A stretch of 64,000 bases of DNA from Thozetella sp. PMI_491 (GCA_021432635.1 MU270048.1:637534-701533); one strand, 5' to 3'. Positions 1-11,184 are shown, counted from the stretch's first letter. Translations and numbers: made by a program. The notes: generated from the sequence alone by a model not told the origin.

Positions 1-215
1 TGGCCCAGCAGCCGGGCCTTGAGGTGCTCCTTCTTGAGCGGCTCCTTGAGGAGGGGATTCTCGCGCAGGTAGATCATGCCGAGCGAGAGATACAGGCTGG
101 CCTTGAAGTAGTCGTTGTACTGCTTGACCTCTTCCTCGGAGAGAGGGGTGCCTTTGATGGTGGAGCGAGCCGGTCCGAAGGGCCGGATGCTCTCGACATC
201 CGCCGAATCGCCCAT
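1..215 (-). CDS. Phosphoketolase, N-terminal part (gene cut by window edge)
   Basis: The first 71 codons plus two bases of a gene that continues beyond base 1. Reading the minus strand from the ATG at 215 gives an uninterrupted frame with 'LSLGMIYLRENPLL' at about residues 43-56 and 'EHLKARLLG' ending the visible part. This is the conserved N-terminal signature of D-xylulose-5-phosphate/D-fructose-6-phosphate phosphoketolases, thiamine-diphosphate enzymes that split the sugar phosphate with inorganic phosphate into acetyl phosphate and an aldose phosphate (family knowledge). The catalytic and cofactor-binding parts lie outside the window, so an intact enzyme cannot be confirmed. The short run of residues before the signature fits this ATG as the start. 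A TATA-like box lies about 140 bases upstream. No intron falls in the visible part. Confidence 0.85.
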   Translation of the reverse strand, partial: MGDSADVESIRPFGPARSTIKGTPLSEEEVKQYNDYFKASLYLSLGMIYLRENPLLKEPLKKEHLKARLLG

Positions 216-2111
216 GGTTGTGGAGATTCACCGGGGGGTGACGGAGGCGGGTATGGTCAGAAACTTGTTGATATCGTGCTCTAGGTTGGAGCCTAGGGAA
301 TGGTGTGGTGGTGACAGCTGCGGTGGTGGATGGACGAGGTGGGCGGCATTGCAGCTTTTATACGCTGCAGCTCGCCCTCGAGGGGAGAGCACCGTCGCAG
401 CAGCAAGTAACCTAGGTACCTTGAGCAAGTAGCAGCAGCAGAGTGGGAATGAGAGTTTGGCCGAGCCATTAGCCATTCCCAGAAGCCAAACAGGAGACGG
501 CAAGCTCCTAGGGCCGCTGGTATCGAGACTGTCGGCCCACCTTCCAAGGTTTTCATGCTGGCGCCCCTCTCCCGCGGTCGCTGGGTTTGGCTGGGTGGGC
601 GGCTTGCCCACGACTGCGGCGTGCAGAATCTAGAGGCGAGCTTCGGTCGATGGACATGGGTGGATCTGCCGGGCAGCGGCGCCTGCAGCGCTCCGTGTGC
701 ACTGTGCATTCGTGGACTGTAGCTGGAAGAGGAAGCAGCAACCCACCTGCACCAATGAGCCGTGGCGTGCGTGCGTCCGTGGGTGCGGGCAGTGGATGGT
801 CGTGGATGGTCGGCAGATCTAGGCGGCCGTGGGCCGGTCGCTGGCTGAAAAAGTGGCGTGACAAAAGAGTGGGAGCATGGGAGCATCCTGCAGAATTGTG
901 ATACGTCACCAGCCGGCCTGCCCCGGAACCCTTCTGCAAGCGCATCAGTCAGTCCAGTCCAGCCGATGCGCTCATGGCTCGGCCGTATAGGCTAGAAGGC
1001 TGGAGCCAATTCTTTTCTTCCATCCAACGTTGCGCCGCGAACTCGTCGGCGTCCCAAGGACGCGGGCGCACGAGGGGTTTCCTTGCGTCATGGACCGTCC
1101 TGGACCCCTCATGGACCGACCTTTCACGGGCTTTACTTGGTCGGTGCTGCAAAAGGCGAGAACCCTACAGGTTGCATCCTTGGCTCGCCCTTTAGAGGCC
1201 CTGAATAAGCGAATGCACAATACAGTATATGCGTGCAGTACTCAATAGACTACCATCTGCATGTTTGGAACCACGGCCGCCCTCAGTCCCTCTTTTGAGA
1301 CTAAATCCGCGGCATCTTTTTTTTTTCTTTTTGCTGGGGCCCGCTACTGTGGGAAGGAGCAATCCATCCTGCCGGTCTTCAGCGCGGCCCAGTTTCGCTA
1401 CAGGCGGAAAGGCGCTGAGGTGTCCAGTCCCTAGCTGCGCAGCTGCTGTCCCGCACCTATAAGGCACCGTTCCTTGTTGCATGCATGGGCTCTGCTTGCC
1501 TGCTTGGGCGCTAGCCTAGAACTGTACTACACGTCACATTCTACCCCTCCTGAAGCTCCCAGCGGGCTCTCGCTAACCGCTCGGGTGTTGACGGCAGGCT
1601 CCGCTCCAGATCTGACAGCTGCCCCCGGGCGACCCCGACTTGTGCCGTTGCAGGTCTAGAACCTGGCTTCCTGACACCGAACCACCTCCGCCCGGCAAGC
1701 GGCGACCCAAGACGCACAATGGGCTCGTGTATGCCTGAGGCGGGGGCGGGGCAGACACACGCAGACACAGACGCAGATGCAGACGCAGGATGTAAACACA
1801 TCACCAAGGAAGAAATTCAAGTTTCCATTGCATAACGAGTCATTCATTAGATCGATCCATCGGGAGGTATCCAGCCTGAAGCCAACCCACCCCCTTCTTC
1901 CGTTTCCCATTAGCCATACAACAAACACACTGATCTTCCGCCCTCCTTGCCTGCTTCCCCTCGCCCAGGCCTGGTCAAGGGCAGCGGAGGGAGAGAGCTG
2001 AAAAAAAAATACGAGAATAAATGCAAAAAAAAAAACTCCTCATGATATGTGTTGCGTTTCCGGTCATTGCTCCCATGCTCCTCGCCCCAGGCCCTCTCAT
2101 GCCCGCTGGCC
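216..2111. other. Intergenic region between phosphoketolase promoter and SMC4 3' end
   Basis: This 1.9-kb stretch holds the phosphoketolase promoter at its left end and the SMC4 3' untranslated region at its right end. The part at about 1300-1340 has a T run and the part at about 2005-2035 has A runs, which may belong to 3' UTR or terminator sequence. Open frames here are short, lack family resemblance and overlap each other on both strands, so I call no gene. Confidence 0.6.
355..362 (-). promoter_or_regulatory. TATA-like box of the phosphoketolase gene
   Basis: The minus strand reads TATAAAAG here, about 140 bases upstream of the phosphoketolase ATG at 215. Position and sequence fit a core promoter; use is inferred. 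Confidence 0.5.
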
Positions 2112-5100
2112 TCAACGTAGCAGCATTGTCGTGTGGCCAAAGTTGGGCGGCGGCGGCGGCGGACCCCCGGGTCGTTCAATGTAGTCTCGGTTCTCGATCG
2201 TGACGCTCTTGGTCATGTGGTTGACCTTGTACACGCCGACCAGACGCGTGGCCATCTCGAACATGTTGTTGCGGAGCGAGATGACAATGAACTGGGCGTT
2301 CTTGGTTCGCTCCTTGATGTAGTTGGCGACGATAGAGACCTAACACAGGCCCTGGTTAGCGATCATGGCTCGTCTCGTGGGCTAAAGGGGGGGGGGGGGG
2401 GGCAAAAAACTCACATTCCTGAAATCCAAGGCAGCGTCGATCTCGTCCATGACGTACAACGGCGTTGGCTTGAAGTGGTGGAGCGCAAAGACGAGCGCGA
2501 GCGAGCTAAGCGTCTTCTCACCACCTGACAGGTTGCTGATATTCTTCCAGCTCTTCTTGGGCGGCATAACGCTGAACAGGATGCCCTCGCTGAAGGGGTC
2601 GAGCGAGTCGACCAGCTCGAGCTCGGCGTTTCCGCCCATCGTGATCATCTGATACATCTCCTTGAGCCGCAGGGAGATGATGCTGAAGCCCTCCATGAAG
2701 CCCTCCAGGCGCAGCCGCCGGAGGTCGTCGCACCGCTTCTTGGCGGCGTCGCGTTGCGACACGGCGGTGGCTAGGTCTGACGACCGCGCCGCGTGCTCCT
2801 CTACCCTGCGCCGGTACTCGGCGAGCACGCCGAGGTCGACGTTGACGTTCTGCGTCTTCTCCTCGAGCGCCGCGATCTCGCCCTTGAGCGTCTCCTTGCT
2901 CATGTCGGCGAGCTCGTCCTTGGTATACCGCGGCAGCTCGAGCGGCGTAGACCTGCCCGGCCCGCGGATGGTTTCGTTGGCTTCCTCCTCGGCCCGGGCA
3001 TCCGCCTCGGCTTCGGCCTGGAGCTGAGCCTCGGGGTCGAGCTCCTCGCCCGAGCTTGCGCTCGAACCGTCCTCTTCGCCGTCGTCCTTAGGCTCCGCCT
3101 TGATGGCCACGCTGCCGCCGCCCTTCTCGAGATCCTCGATGTTCTGGAGCGAGAGCTTGGATAGCTTGTCGTCCCAGTAGCGCAGGCGCTTCTGGTTCTC
3201 GGCGAGCTGCTTCTGGTTCTCCTCGAGCTTGTTGCGCATCTCGATCTCGACCGCGCGTGTCGCGTTGAGCTCGGTCGTCTTCTCGTCCAGCTCCGACTTC
3301 ATCTCGGCGAGCTCCTGCTTCTTGAGCTCCAGCGCCTCCTTGGCCTCCTCGACGCGCGCCTTGAATGTCTCGGCCGTGTCACCCTGGTTCTGGATCTCGT
3401 CCTCGAGCTTCTCGAGGTCGCGAGCCGCCGCCTCGAGCTCCTTGGTCGCCTTGGCGTGGTCCTTCTCCAGCTTGATCTTTTGCTTCTCCGCCTTGGCTTT
3501 CTTGACCTCGGCGTTGGAGATCTCCTCGTTTTGCGACGACATCTCGGCCTTGAGCCCGTCGATCTTGGCGCGTTGTGCACGGAGCTTCTCACCACCGACC
3601 TCCATGATCTTGTCCTGCAGGACTTTGATCTCGTCCTCCACGCTGGCCGTCTCACCGTGGAGCTTCTCGACCTCCTTATTCAGCTTTGCGATCTCCTTTT
3701 GCAGGGCGGCGACACGGTTGTCGTCCGACTGCGACGGCTGGTGTTCCTTGCTGAGCTCTTTGACGCGACGCTGGGCGTCGGCGAGGTTCTTGGCCGAGCT
3801 CTCGATTTCGAGGTTGATCTTCTGCATCTTGGTCTCTAGCTGCGGGATCTGGGCCTTGAGGTAGCGGAGGCGGGATTCAACCTCGCGTTGGTGATCCTGC
3901 CACTCCTGGAACTTCTGCTCTAGGGCATCTCGGTCGCCCTCGAGCTTGACCACATGCTCCTTGGTGGTGCCTGCCACGAGCTTGGACGACATGAGGCCTT
4001 TCTTCACGGTGCTACCACCGCCAGACATGGTACCCGACTTGTCGATCAGCTCGCCGTCGAGGGTGACGACTCGCCACCTCCTGGCACCGTAAGCGATGCG
4101 GTTGGCCTGCGCCAGGTCCTTGGCCACAAGAGTGTCTTGGAGGGCGTGGTAGAATGCCGGTCGGAACTTGTCCTCTTTGGCCTGGACCAGGTCAAACAGC
4201 CGAGGGGCGTTCTCGGGGGTGGTGATGGGAGCGAGATCGCGCACCCTGAGCTTGTCGAGGCAGATGAAGTTTCCTCGGCCGAGGTTCGTCTTGCGCAGAT
4301 ACTCGATGCACTGCTGACCCGCCGTGACCGTGTCGGTCACGAAGTTGTCGAGCGCACCACAGGCGGTCGAGATGGCAACGTCGTACTTCTGATCGATGGT
4401 GCCGAGGTTGCCGAGGCGGCCGTGGAAGCCGTCGATACGGCCAGACTCCTTCATGCGCATGAGCGCCGTCAGGACATTGCCTTGGGTTTGGGTTGCAGAC
4501 AAGCTCGAGCGGGCCTCGTCGGCTTTCTGGCGGGCGTTGGACACCTGGGCGCGGATCTTGGGCTCCTCGCCGGCCAGCTTCTCCAGCTCAGCCTCGACCT
4601 TCTTGGCCTCCTTCTCAAGGCCTGCCTTCTCAGCCTGGCACTCCTTGAGCTCGGCGAGCTTCGACTCCCGGCCCTCTTCGATAGCAGCAATCTTGGTCTC
4701 CATCTCCTCGAGCGCCACGGCGCCGGCGTTGGCTTTTTCCTGCAGGATGGCCATCTCGCTCTCGGCGACGGCGATGGCCGACTGCTTCTGATTGATCTTC
4801 TCATTCCAGGGCTCCAGTGACTTCTGCTTGGCGGCGATTTGGTCCGAGAAGGCCTGCGTCTTGCCCTTGAGGCTGTCTCGGATGAGGCCTAGCTCAGCCT
4901 CTTCATCCTTGACCTGCTCCTCGAGCTGAGCGGTCTCCTGCGTGCCGGCCTCGATCTCCTCCCCGCACTGCTCGATGGTCTGCGAGGCCTCCTCGGCTGT
5001 GCGCTCGGCGTTGGCGATGGTCTTCTCGAGCTTCTTGCGCTTGTCGTTCAAGAACTTGCGCTTCTCCTCGAACTTGACCCGCTCCTGATCGAACTTGGCC

Positions 5101-6638
5101 ATCTCCTTGACAAGAGCCTGCGTCTCCTTCTCTTGGGTCTCGAACTCCTTGCCGCCCTTCGTGTAGGCCTTCTCAAGCTTCTTGATGATCTGCTCGCTGC
5201 CGTTGTGCTTCTCAAGCTCGGCATCGAGCTGGGCCTGCATCTGGGCGATGGCTTCTTCGGTGACCACGAGGTTGTCGTCACATTCGCTAATATAGAGCTG
5301 GTAGAGGGCCGCTTGCTTCATAGCGAGTTCGTTTTCGTCTCGAACGAAGGCCAGCGCCTTCTCTTTTTTGTCCTCAAGGCCGTTCCTCTCCTTCTCAACG
5401 TGCTGGACACGCCCGCTCTTCTCCAGGCAGATCTCGTTGAGCGTCTCGACCTCGGTGGCCGCTTCCTCGATGGGCGTCTTGTACTTGGAGGTGCCGATGA
5501 TGTCTTCGAGGTACTCGAGCAGGCCGTCCTCATGCTCATTAGCGGCCTTGGGCTTCATCTGAGCGATCGACTCAACCTCGCCCTGAAGGATCAGGAAGCG
5601 CTTGTGGTCGAGATCGACGCCCCGGTCGCGCAGCAAGGTCGTGACCGTGGTGAAGTTGGATGTCTTGCCGTTAATGTAGTACTGGCTCGAGTTGTTCTTG
5701 AACGCCTTGCGCGAGATGATGAGGTTCGAGTCTGGGATCACCTGGGATCCACCTCCAGGTAGGTCCATGACCTCTTGGAAGTGCACGGCGACTTCGCAGT
5801 ACTCCAGGTTCGGATACTGCGCCGAGTTGTGGATCAAGGCGGAGATCTTCCCCTGCCTCATCTTGCTTGCGCGAAAGCCGAAGACGAACAGTAGCGAGTC
5901 GATGACGTTCGACTTTCCAGACCCGTTGGGGCCCACGACGGACGAGAAGGAGGCGTGGAACGGCCCGACCTCTTGCCTTCCCGCGTAACTCTTGAAGTTG
6001 GTGAGGATCAGGTAGGTGATGACGAGGCGGGCTTTCGGCCCGGTGTCTTCCACCACGGGGAGCGTCATGGTGCGCGACTTGAGCACGATGTCCATGGGCT
6101 TCTCTAGCAATGTGTCCATGGCCTTAACGGGCTTGACTGCGGCGAGCAGGGTCTCGTCGGCAATCCGGCGCTGCTCGTTGACGGTGGTAGATGTGATGTC
6201 AGCCAAAGGCGACGAGGGTTGGAGCTGCGAGGGCTCGGGCGACATGGATGGCTTCGGCGTAGGCAGCTTGGGGTCCAGCTCTGGCGTCGCCGACTTGGGG
6301 GCAACGCTCTTGCGTCCCTTCCTTGGGGCCGCCTTCTTGGCCGGAACCTCCTCATCTGCTGCGGGTGCCACGGTTGCCGCCGTCTGGTCGGGGTCGAACA
6401 CCTCGCTAGGCGCAATGCTCTTCTTTGGGCGGCCGCGTTTCTTTGGTGTAGATGGGACCTCCGTTGTCGTCTTCCTCCGCCCGGCGGTTGAGCGCCGCGG
6501 GCTTGCAGCGGGCGCTGGTGTGAAATCATCCTCGCTATCGTCGGCTGGCTTCTGGGTTGTGTTGGCGAGCTCGTCTTCGGACGAGTCTACGACCGCGGTG
6601 CGCCTCGTCGCGGCGCGGCGCGAAGGTCGCGTCGACAT
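2112..6638 (-). CDS. SMC4: Structural maintenance of chromosomes protein 4, condensin ATPase
   Basis: Two exons, 6638-2415 and 2339-2112, about 1484 residues, usual for SMC4. The intron (2340-2414) starts GTGAGT and ends TTAG; splicing joins 'DFRN' to 'VSIVANYIKE', restoring the conserved SMC C-terminus. SMC4 pairs with SMC2 in condensin to compact mitotic chromosomes. Order: disordered basic/acidic N-tail with an AT-hook-like RGRP core (residues 68-71); Walker A 'GPNGSGKSN' (about 235-243); long coiled coil; hinge 'GRIDGFHGRLGNLG' onward (about 730-845) with flexible GGG; second coiled coil; acidic serine-rich insert 'DDGEEDGSSASSGEE'; ABC signature 'LSGGEKTLSSLAL'; Walker B 'PLYVMDEIDAALD'. 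The hinge and head type separate it from SMC2 and the cohesin SMCs. The C-terminus ends in a proline run then 'NFGHTTMLLR'. Divergent from the ELYS gene. Confidence 0.97.
2340..2414 (-). other. SMC4 intron with a C16 tract
   Basis: The 75-base intron reads GTGAGT at its donor on the minus strand, then a 16-base C run (2387-2402, G on the plus strand), a GCTAACC branch-site-like motif and two AG dinucleotides. Only the distal TTAG keeps the frame; the nearer CCAG would introduce TAG after three codons. Confidence 0.85.
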
Positions 6639-7093
6639 GGTGAACAGCGAAAAATCAATAGGGGGGGTGAAAGAGAAGGGTTGATGATATGTAACAAGTT
6701 TCCGTCAAAGATTTGGTGAAGGAAAAACGGTGGTTCGCAAAACAGCGTCAAACCATGACTTTGCGAATCTGCTATGTCGTCGAGAGGAGAGATTCGAGTG
6801 TTTGTCCGAGGCGGGCTCTGGTCTATCCTATGGTCGCCGTGCCCCGCTGTTGACAAGTTTGTAAACAAAGTCAAGCCACACACCGCCACAGCTCCACTTC
6901 GCGTCACGCTCCCATGTGAGATCGCGACGCCCCGAGGCCCTCTACTAAACAGACCCACTCCGTTACAAGGATATCATGATGCCCCATTTTATGCATTCCG
7001 TCTTGCGCGCCCAGCGAAGCTCCTGAGAGCTCTCAAACACCCCTCTCCCCGCCGAAATCCATTCCGGCATCGAATGGTGGGAATCGGCCCAGA
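6639..7093. promoter_or_regulatory. Shared divergent promoter region of SMC4 and ELYS
   Basis: 455 bases separate the SMC4 start codon (6638, minus) from the ELYS start codon (7094, plus), so both promoters and both 5' leaders must lie here. A G7 run sits next to the SMC4 start at about 6661-6667. I see no convincing TATA box for either gene. Both products act on chromosomes or nuclear architecture, so co-expression is plausible but inferred. Confidence 0.6.
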
Positions 7094-8109
7094 ATGCGCG
7101 ACTACAGCCAATTCCACGTCGTATTCCCCGTCGACGGCCAGAAGCCGTACGATACTAACGGTGTCCGGGAGATCGAGACGTACCGGAAAACCTTCCACGG
7201 CGTCTTGTTCATTGACCGCGTGCTCAAGGCTTTGGGTATCGGAGAAGGTGCGTCCCAAGCTCCCCAACCGCCAAAGCATGCACGCTGCCTAGCTGACACA
7301 TCCCGCGAGAGCAGGCAAAGCATATCCTCCCAAGGGCGAGAATGGCCTGCGCACCTTGCATAAGCACATATGCGAAAGCAAAGTGTCACCGCATCACAAG
7401 CTCTCCGTGCTCTACTACCTGCTACTCGACTACGATGGCGTCCGTGGCACGCGATCGGCGCTCGCAGAGGATATCGCCGCGACATCAGGCCTGCCATCGA
7501 AGTACCAGATCCTTATGAAGGGTCTCTGGCACATGGACCACCAGCAGTTCAATGTGGGTGCCAATCGGCCTGTTTTACAGGTAAACGTCAAGACTAACAA
7601 AGGCAAATTAGTTTGCGCTCGAGTACCTTGCCCACCCCTCCTTGCCGTCCGAATTCGCCGACGAGATCGTTGTTACTCTGGTGCGCCACGCCGAGGGCAA
7701 CGACTTCAGCCTTCCGCTAGCCTACTACCACGCCACTAAGCCCGTCTTCAAGACCGCCGACGCCCTCGACGTCTTGTACGGCGCGCTGGCGCAGACGAGC
7801 ATCCCTGAAGCTCTGTACTTCTCGCGCGCATTTCCCGAGCACAGCCGGCGTCAGCTCTTTGAGAAGCTGTTGACCTCCGCGCTCGACGACCGGGGTCCTC
7901 GGGGCAAGGAGCTCGTCAGCCTGCCGTTCGACGCTGCGGAGGAAAAGTGGTTCCAAGAATATTTGACGACTGGCGATGGACGCAAGTCCAGGAATGCTGC
8001 CACTGCGCTGGAGTTGCGCGGGATAGTGACAGGCCGAGCAAGCACCAAGGGCCCAGGCGAGCCCCCGGCCCGTACCCAATCTTTGCGCGGCTCCCGGGCA
8101 GCGCGGTGA
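7094..8109 (+). CDS. ELYS-type nuclear pore assembly protein
   Basis: Three exons, 7094-7247, 7315-7553 and 7612-8109, giving 296 residues, typical for fungal ELYS-like proteins, which correspond to only part of the large animal ELYS. Introns are GTGCGT...GCAG (67 bases) and GTGGGT...TTAG (58 bases). Recognised from '[14 protein letters not shown]' (about residues 37-50), '[19 protein letters not shown]' and '[20 protein letters not shown]' spanning the second junction, and the helical repeat part ending '[12 protein letters not shown]'. ELYS is tied to the outer-ring nucleoporin complex and to chromatin (family knowledge). The last about 30 residues after 'GIVTGR' are low complexity and unlike the family. 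The second exon reads through a weak donor; an internal GTAAAC at 7581 would leave a 31-base intron and break the frame. Confidence 0.85.
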
Positions 8110-9126
8110 AGGGGACCCAGTGCAGCGCTGCGTTAGCAGCCCAGTAATGGTTGATAGCAGTGGAAGGTTACCCAGAGATATCGCTTCGTCGCCGGGATCA
8201 GGCGGCCTTGCATATGGCACCAACCCTGGCACTCGAGAAGCAGGATTTCGTGTGCCTCCTAGGAACATAGTCTTGTATCTAATAAACAGTGAGGCTGGAG
8301 ATGCAGGAATCTCTTGTACTTCTCCATAGGGAAGGGGGAATCCATGTATCTCGAACGAGATGCTGTGGCTACATCAAAGCCACGACAAATGGCAGCACAG
8401 CGGCCGTTACAGGCGACTGAGCTTACGCTTCGTGAGCAGAATAGAAAAGAAATTGTATGGAAGGGATGATTTGCTCATGGCTTTTAATAGTTGTCGGTTG
8501 TGGGTGGTGATTCGTAAGACACCTGCGTAGTTGCCTTCCCTCTACGCCCAACCTGGACAGCCAAGAGTATTAGCAGAGCACTGGAGAGCCTCAGTTGCAG
8601 GAAGCCATCTTGGTCTTCTTCGTCACTTGCCTGCCCAACCTACCTCTCCTAAGCTAACCGGGACGTTGGTCGACGGTTATGCAGGTTGCAGGTCATAAAG
8701 TACGATGATGCGATGCACCGGAACGGCATCCATCATCCATTGAATTCATGATCCGAGTATCATACCAATTCATAGCCTCGAAGCCCCTTCCCCCGCTCCC
8801 GCCTCTCCGCCTCCCCATCTATCAGAGTGCGGCACCCAAGTGCCATGCGAGACCCAAGGACAGCGTAGAATACAGGAAATATACTTATCCAAAATGGGGC
8901 ACAGTGATGCCCGGAGGCGAGCAGATGTTGTGTCCCAAATCCGCCATCCTGTCAAACGCCCCCAGACCAGCCAACGCTATGGCTACATGACCGCTGGCTC
9001 CGATCTCGAGATGTCGAGAAGAGCCGGCGCCAGTAAGGCTAATAAATCGATAACAACCACTCCCAAGAGCGGTACGTCTTCCTCGGATTGTTCCACTCCC
9101 AGCTTCGCATTCTCTCACAGGTCCTA
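8110..9126. other. Intergenic region, convergent 3' ends of ELYS and the NPF protein gene
   Basis: About 1 kb between two stop codons on opposite strands. The sequence at 8270-8530 is relatively rich in A and T, as expected for 3' untranslated and polyadenylation regions. No open frame here has family resemblance and I see no repeat or RNA gene. Confidence 0.6.
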
Positions 9127-11184
9127 TCAGGGTCCACCACCCGCCTGGCCATATTGCCCTCTCAAAGCATCCACTTCCCTGCGCAGCGCATCCAGGTCCG
9201 CAAGGATGTTGGTTGCCTCGGATTCCGGAATAGGCTCTGGGTCGGCAGGCAGTGTGGTTCCCTCATCCTCTTCCTTGACAATCGCGATTTCGGATTCCTC
9301 CGCTCGTGAGCCGCCGCGGAACTTAACGCTCTCGATGCTCGTCCTCCGAGGACCCAGCGACGGTGCATCGATGCTACTCTTGCTACTCCCTCGCTGCCGC
9401 GGGGGCGGAGGCGGCGGTGCGATGGCTCCGCCCTCCTTCTCCCTGCTGACGCGTCGCGAAACACCGTCGAAGGAGGAGACACTAGCGGGCCTGTTTGAGC
9501 GAACGGAAGCGTTCCGCGCAGGCGGAGGGGGCGGTGGTATGAGTTTTCCTTGTCCCGGCGCCTGGGACAGGCTGCTACTGGAAGCGGCCGGACTCAGCGT
9601 GTTGGCGGGGTGTATGGTCTCGGTCATTGACGAGAACTGGCTAGTAGATGGCGATCGTTCTGGATCCGATGGGCTTCGTCCACCGTCGCTAGAGGCCACA
9701 CTACCAAAGCTAACAGCCGAAGGCGAGGCGAAGGAGCCTTGGGTCCGCGAGCCATGGGCTGGCCGCCGTGGAGGTGGGGGTGCGGGGCCTGGGCCGTGAA
9801 TATTCACGCGCAAGCTAGAAGATCGAGACCGATTGGATTCGAACGAAGACCGAGCGGGTGCCGGCTCATTCTCATCCACCGGAGGCACCGGGGCCGGGGC
9901 AGGGACTTGCTTGCTCTCAGACCTTCCGTGGGGTTGCCTCCTAGGGGGAGGCACCGGCTTCTTCGAGGCTTGCGGCGGTGCAGGCGGAGAGCTAGTTGCG
10001 TGTGAAGCGTTGGGCGGAGTGGGTGGTCTCGCCGGAGGCAGGTCGACAACCTCGGATTCGAGGTCATCCCGCTCGGGAACCTTGCCCGCCGCCTCGCGAT
10101 CAAATACGCTCTCGGCCTCGTCGGGCCGCTCAGGAGCCGGAGGGAGCGGCTTGTTCACGTCAGAGGCCGACACAGTCTGCTGCCCCGTCGGGGAGGGCAG
10201 CGAGGAAGTGGCGCTATGCGACGATAGAGGCCTTGATGCCTCGTCGGCATCCTTCTTCTGTTCCGCCTCCTTGAGCTCGACTTTAATGAGCTTCCCATGC
10301 CGAGAACTCGGCGGCGGAGGCTTCTTCCGGAGGGTGGTGGGCGGGCCGGCTTTCTTGGTAGCGGGCGGGCCGATGAGACCATGCCGATCGTCCTCGCCTT
10401 CGGGCTCGGAGATCTCGTGCGAGGTCCGGGGGGTCTCCTGGGCATGGGCCGCGTCGGAAAGGGACTGCCGCGATATAGATGATGCATCAGTGGGGCTGCC
10501 TCCATCGCCAGGTGCCAGGAGCTGGCCACTTGACTGGGCTACAGGTGGGCTTGGGTTCGGCGGTGGTGCCTGGGCCGAGGCACCCGCCTGGCCTGTCATC
10601 AGCAGGCGTCGGAAGGCATTAACATCCAATGCTCCCTTTCCTCCCGTGGAGGCACCCCCTTGTTGAGCTACCTCTGTTCCGGAGCGTTCCATATCGCTTA
10701 GTGTCCTCTGAAAGGGGTTCGGCGGCGGGCCAGGGGCTGATATAGGCTGCATCGGGGGCTCAGGTGGCACCTCGGGCCCGTCGATGCTCGTCTCCCCCAT
10801 TCCGAAGGGATTGTCCCGCTCATCGTGTTCATCACTGCTGCTGTCGTCGTCGTAATCGTTATATTGCCTCGCCGGAGGGAAGAAGTCCGGTACTCCGGCT
10901 GACTCGGGGGATGACGGCGGTGGGGATTGGACCCTAACCTTCTTCACGACCTTGGGCTTCTGGAAGCTCGTTTTGGGCGGAGGCTGAGCGGACTGCGGAA
11001 GAGTTCGCAGCTGGCTGCGGAACTCGTCACCGGTGGGCAGCGGCGATGCGCTGTCGAAGAGGGAGGAGAAGGCGGGATCAGCGGCCGGGGCTGCTGCGGG
11101 CTGAGGGGGAGGGGCAGCAGCAGGGTCGGCCGCTGGTTTCCGGCGGAAGGGATTGTTGGAGCCGAGAGGCGACAGGTCGGCCAT
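9127..11184 (-). CDS. Proline-rich NPF-motif protein of unknown function
   Basis: One exon of 685 residues. I do not recognise a named family. Nearly all of it looks disordered: rich in proline, serine and alanine, with many short poly-proline runs ('PPPPPP' types) that would suit SH3, WW or profilin-type partners. Three NPF tripeptides occur, at about residues 10-12 ('NNPFRR'), near 125 ('DNPFGMG') and near 155 ('PNPFQRTLSD'); NPF is the core ligand of EH domains in endocytic adaptors (established). A short block 'ALDVNAFRRLLMTG' (about 180-195) and the C-terminal 'NILADLDALRREVDALRGQY', a probable short coiled coil, are the likeliest conserved elements. Codon usage is biased like neighbouring genes and the frame is very long and clean, so it is coding. 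Role in actin or endocytosis is inference. Confidence 0.85.
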   Translation of the reverse strand: MADLSPLGSNNPFRRKPAADPAAAPPPQPAAAPAADPAFSSLFDSASPLPTGDEFRSQLRTLPQSAQPPPKTSFQKPKVVKKVRVQSPPPSSPESAGVPDFFPPARQYNDYDDDSSSDEHDERDNPFGMGETSIDGPEVPPEPPMQPISAPGPPPNPFQRTLSDMERSGTEVAQQGGASTGGKGALDVNAFRRLLMTGQAGASAQAPPPNPSPPVAQSSGQLLAPGDGGSPTDASSISRQSLSDAAHAQETPRTSHEISEPEGEDDRHGLIGPPATKKAGPPTTLRKKPPPPSSRHGKLIKVELKEAEQKKDADEASRPLSSHSATSSLPSPTGQQTVSASDVNKPLPPAPERPDEAESVFDREAAGKVPERDDLESEVVDLPPARPPTPPNASHATSSPPAPPQASKKPVPPPRRQPHGRSESKQVPAPAPVPPVDENEPAPARSSFESNRSRSSSLRVNIHGPGPAPPPPRRPAHGSRTQGSFASPSAVSFGSVASSDGGRSPSDPERSPSTSQFSSMTETIHPANTLSPAASSSSLSQAPGQGKLIPPPPPPARNASVRSNRPASVSSFDGVSRRVSREKEGGAIAPPPPPPRQRGSSKSSIDAPSLGPRRTSIESVKFRGGSRAEESEIAIVKEEDEGTTLPADPEPIPESEATNILADLDALRREVDALRGQYGQAGGGP

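Noticed and set aside
7554-7581. ELYS exon 2 extended to a donor at 7581
   Set aside because: It leaves a 31-base intron, shorter than typical, and inserts residues that break the conserved '[12 protein letters not shown]' block.
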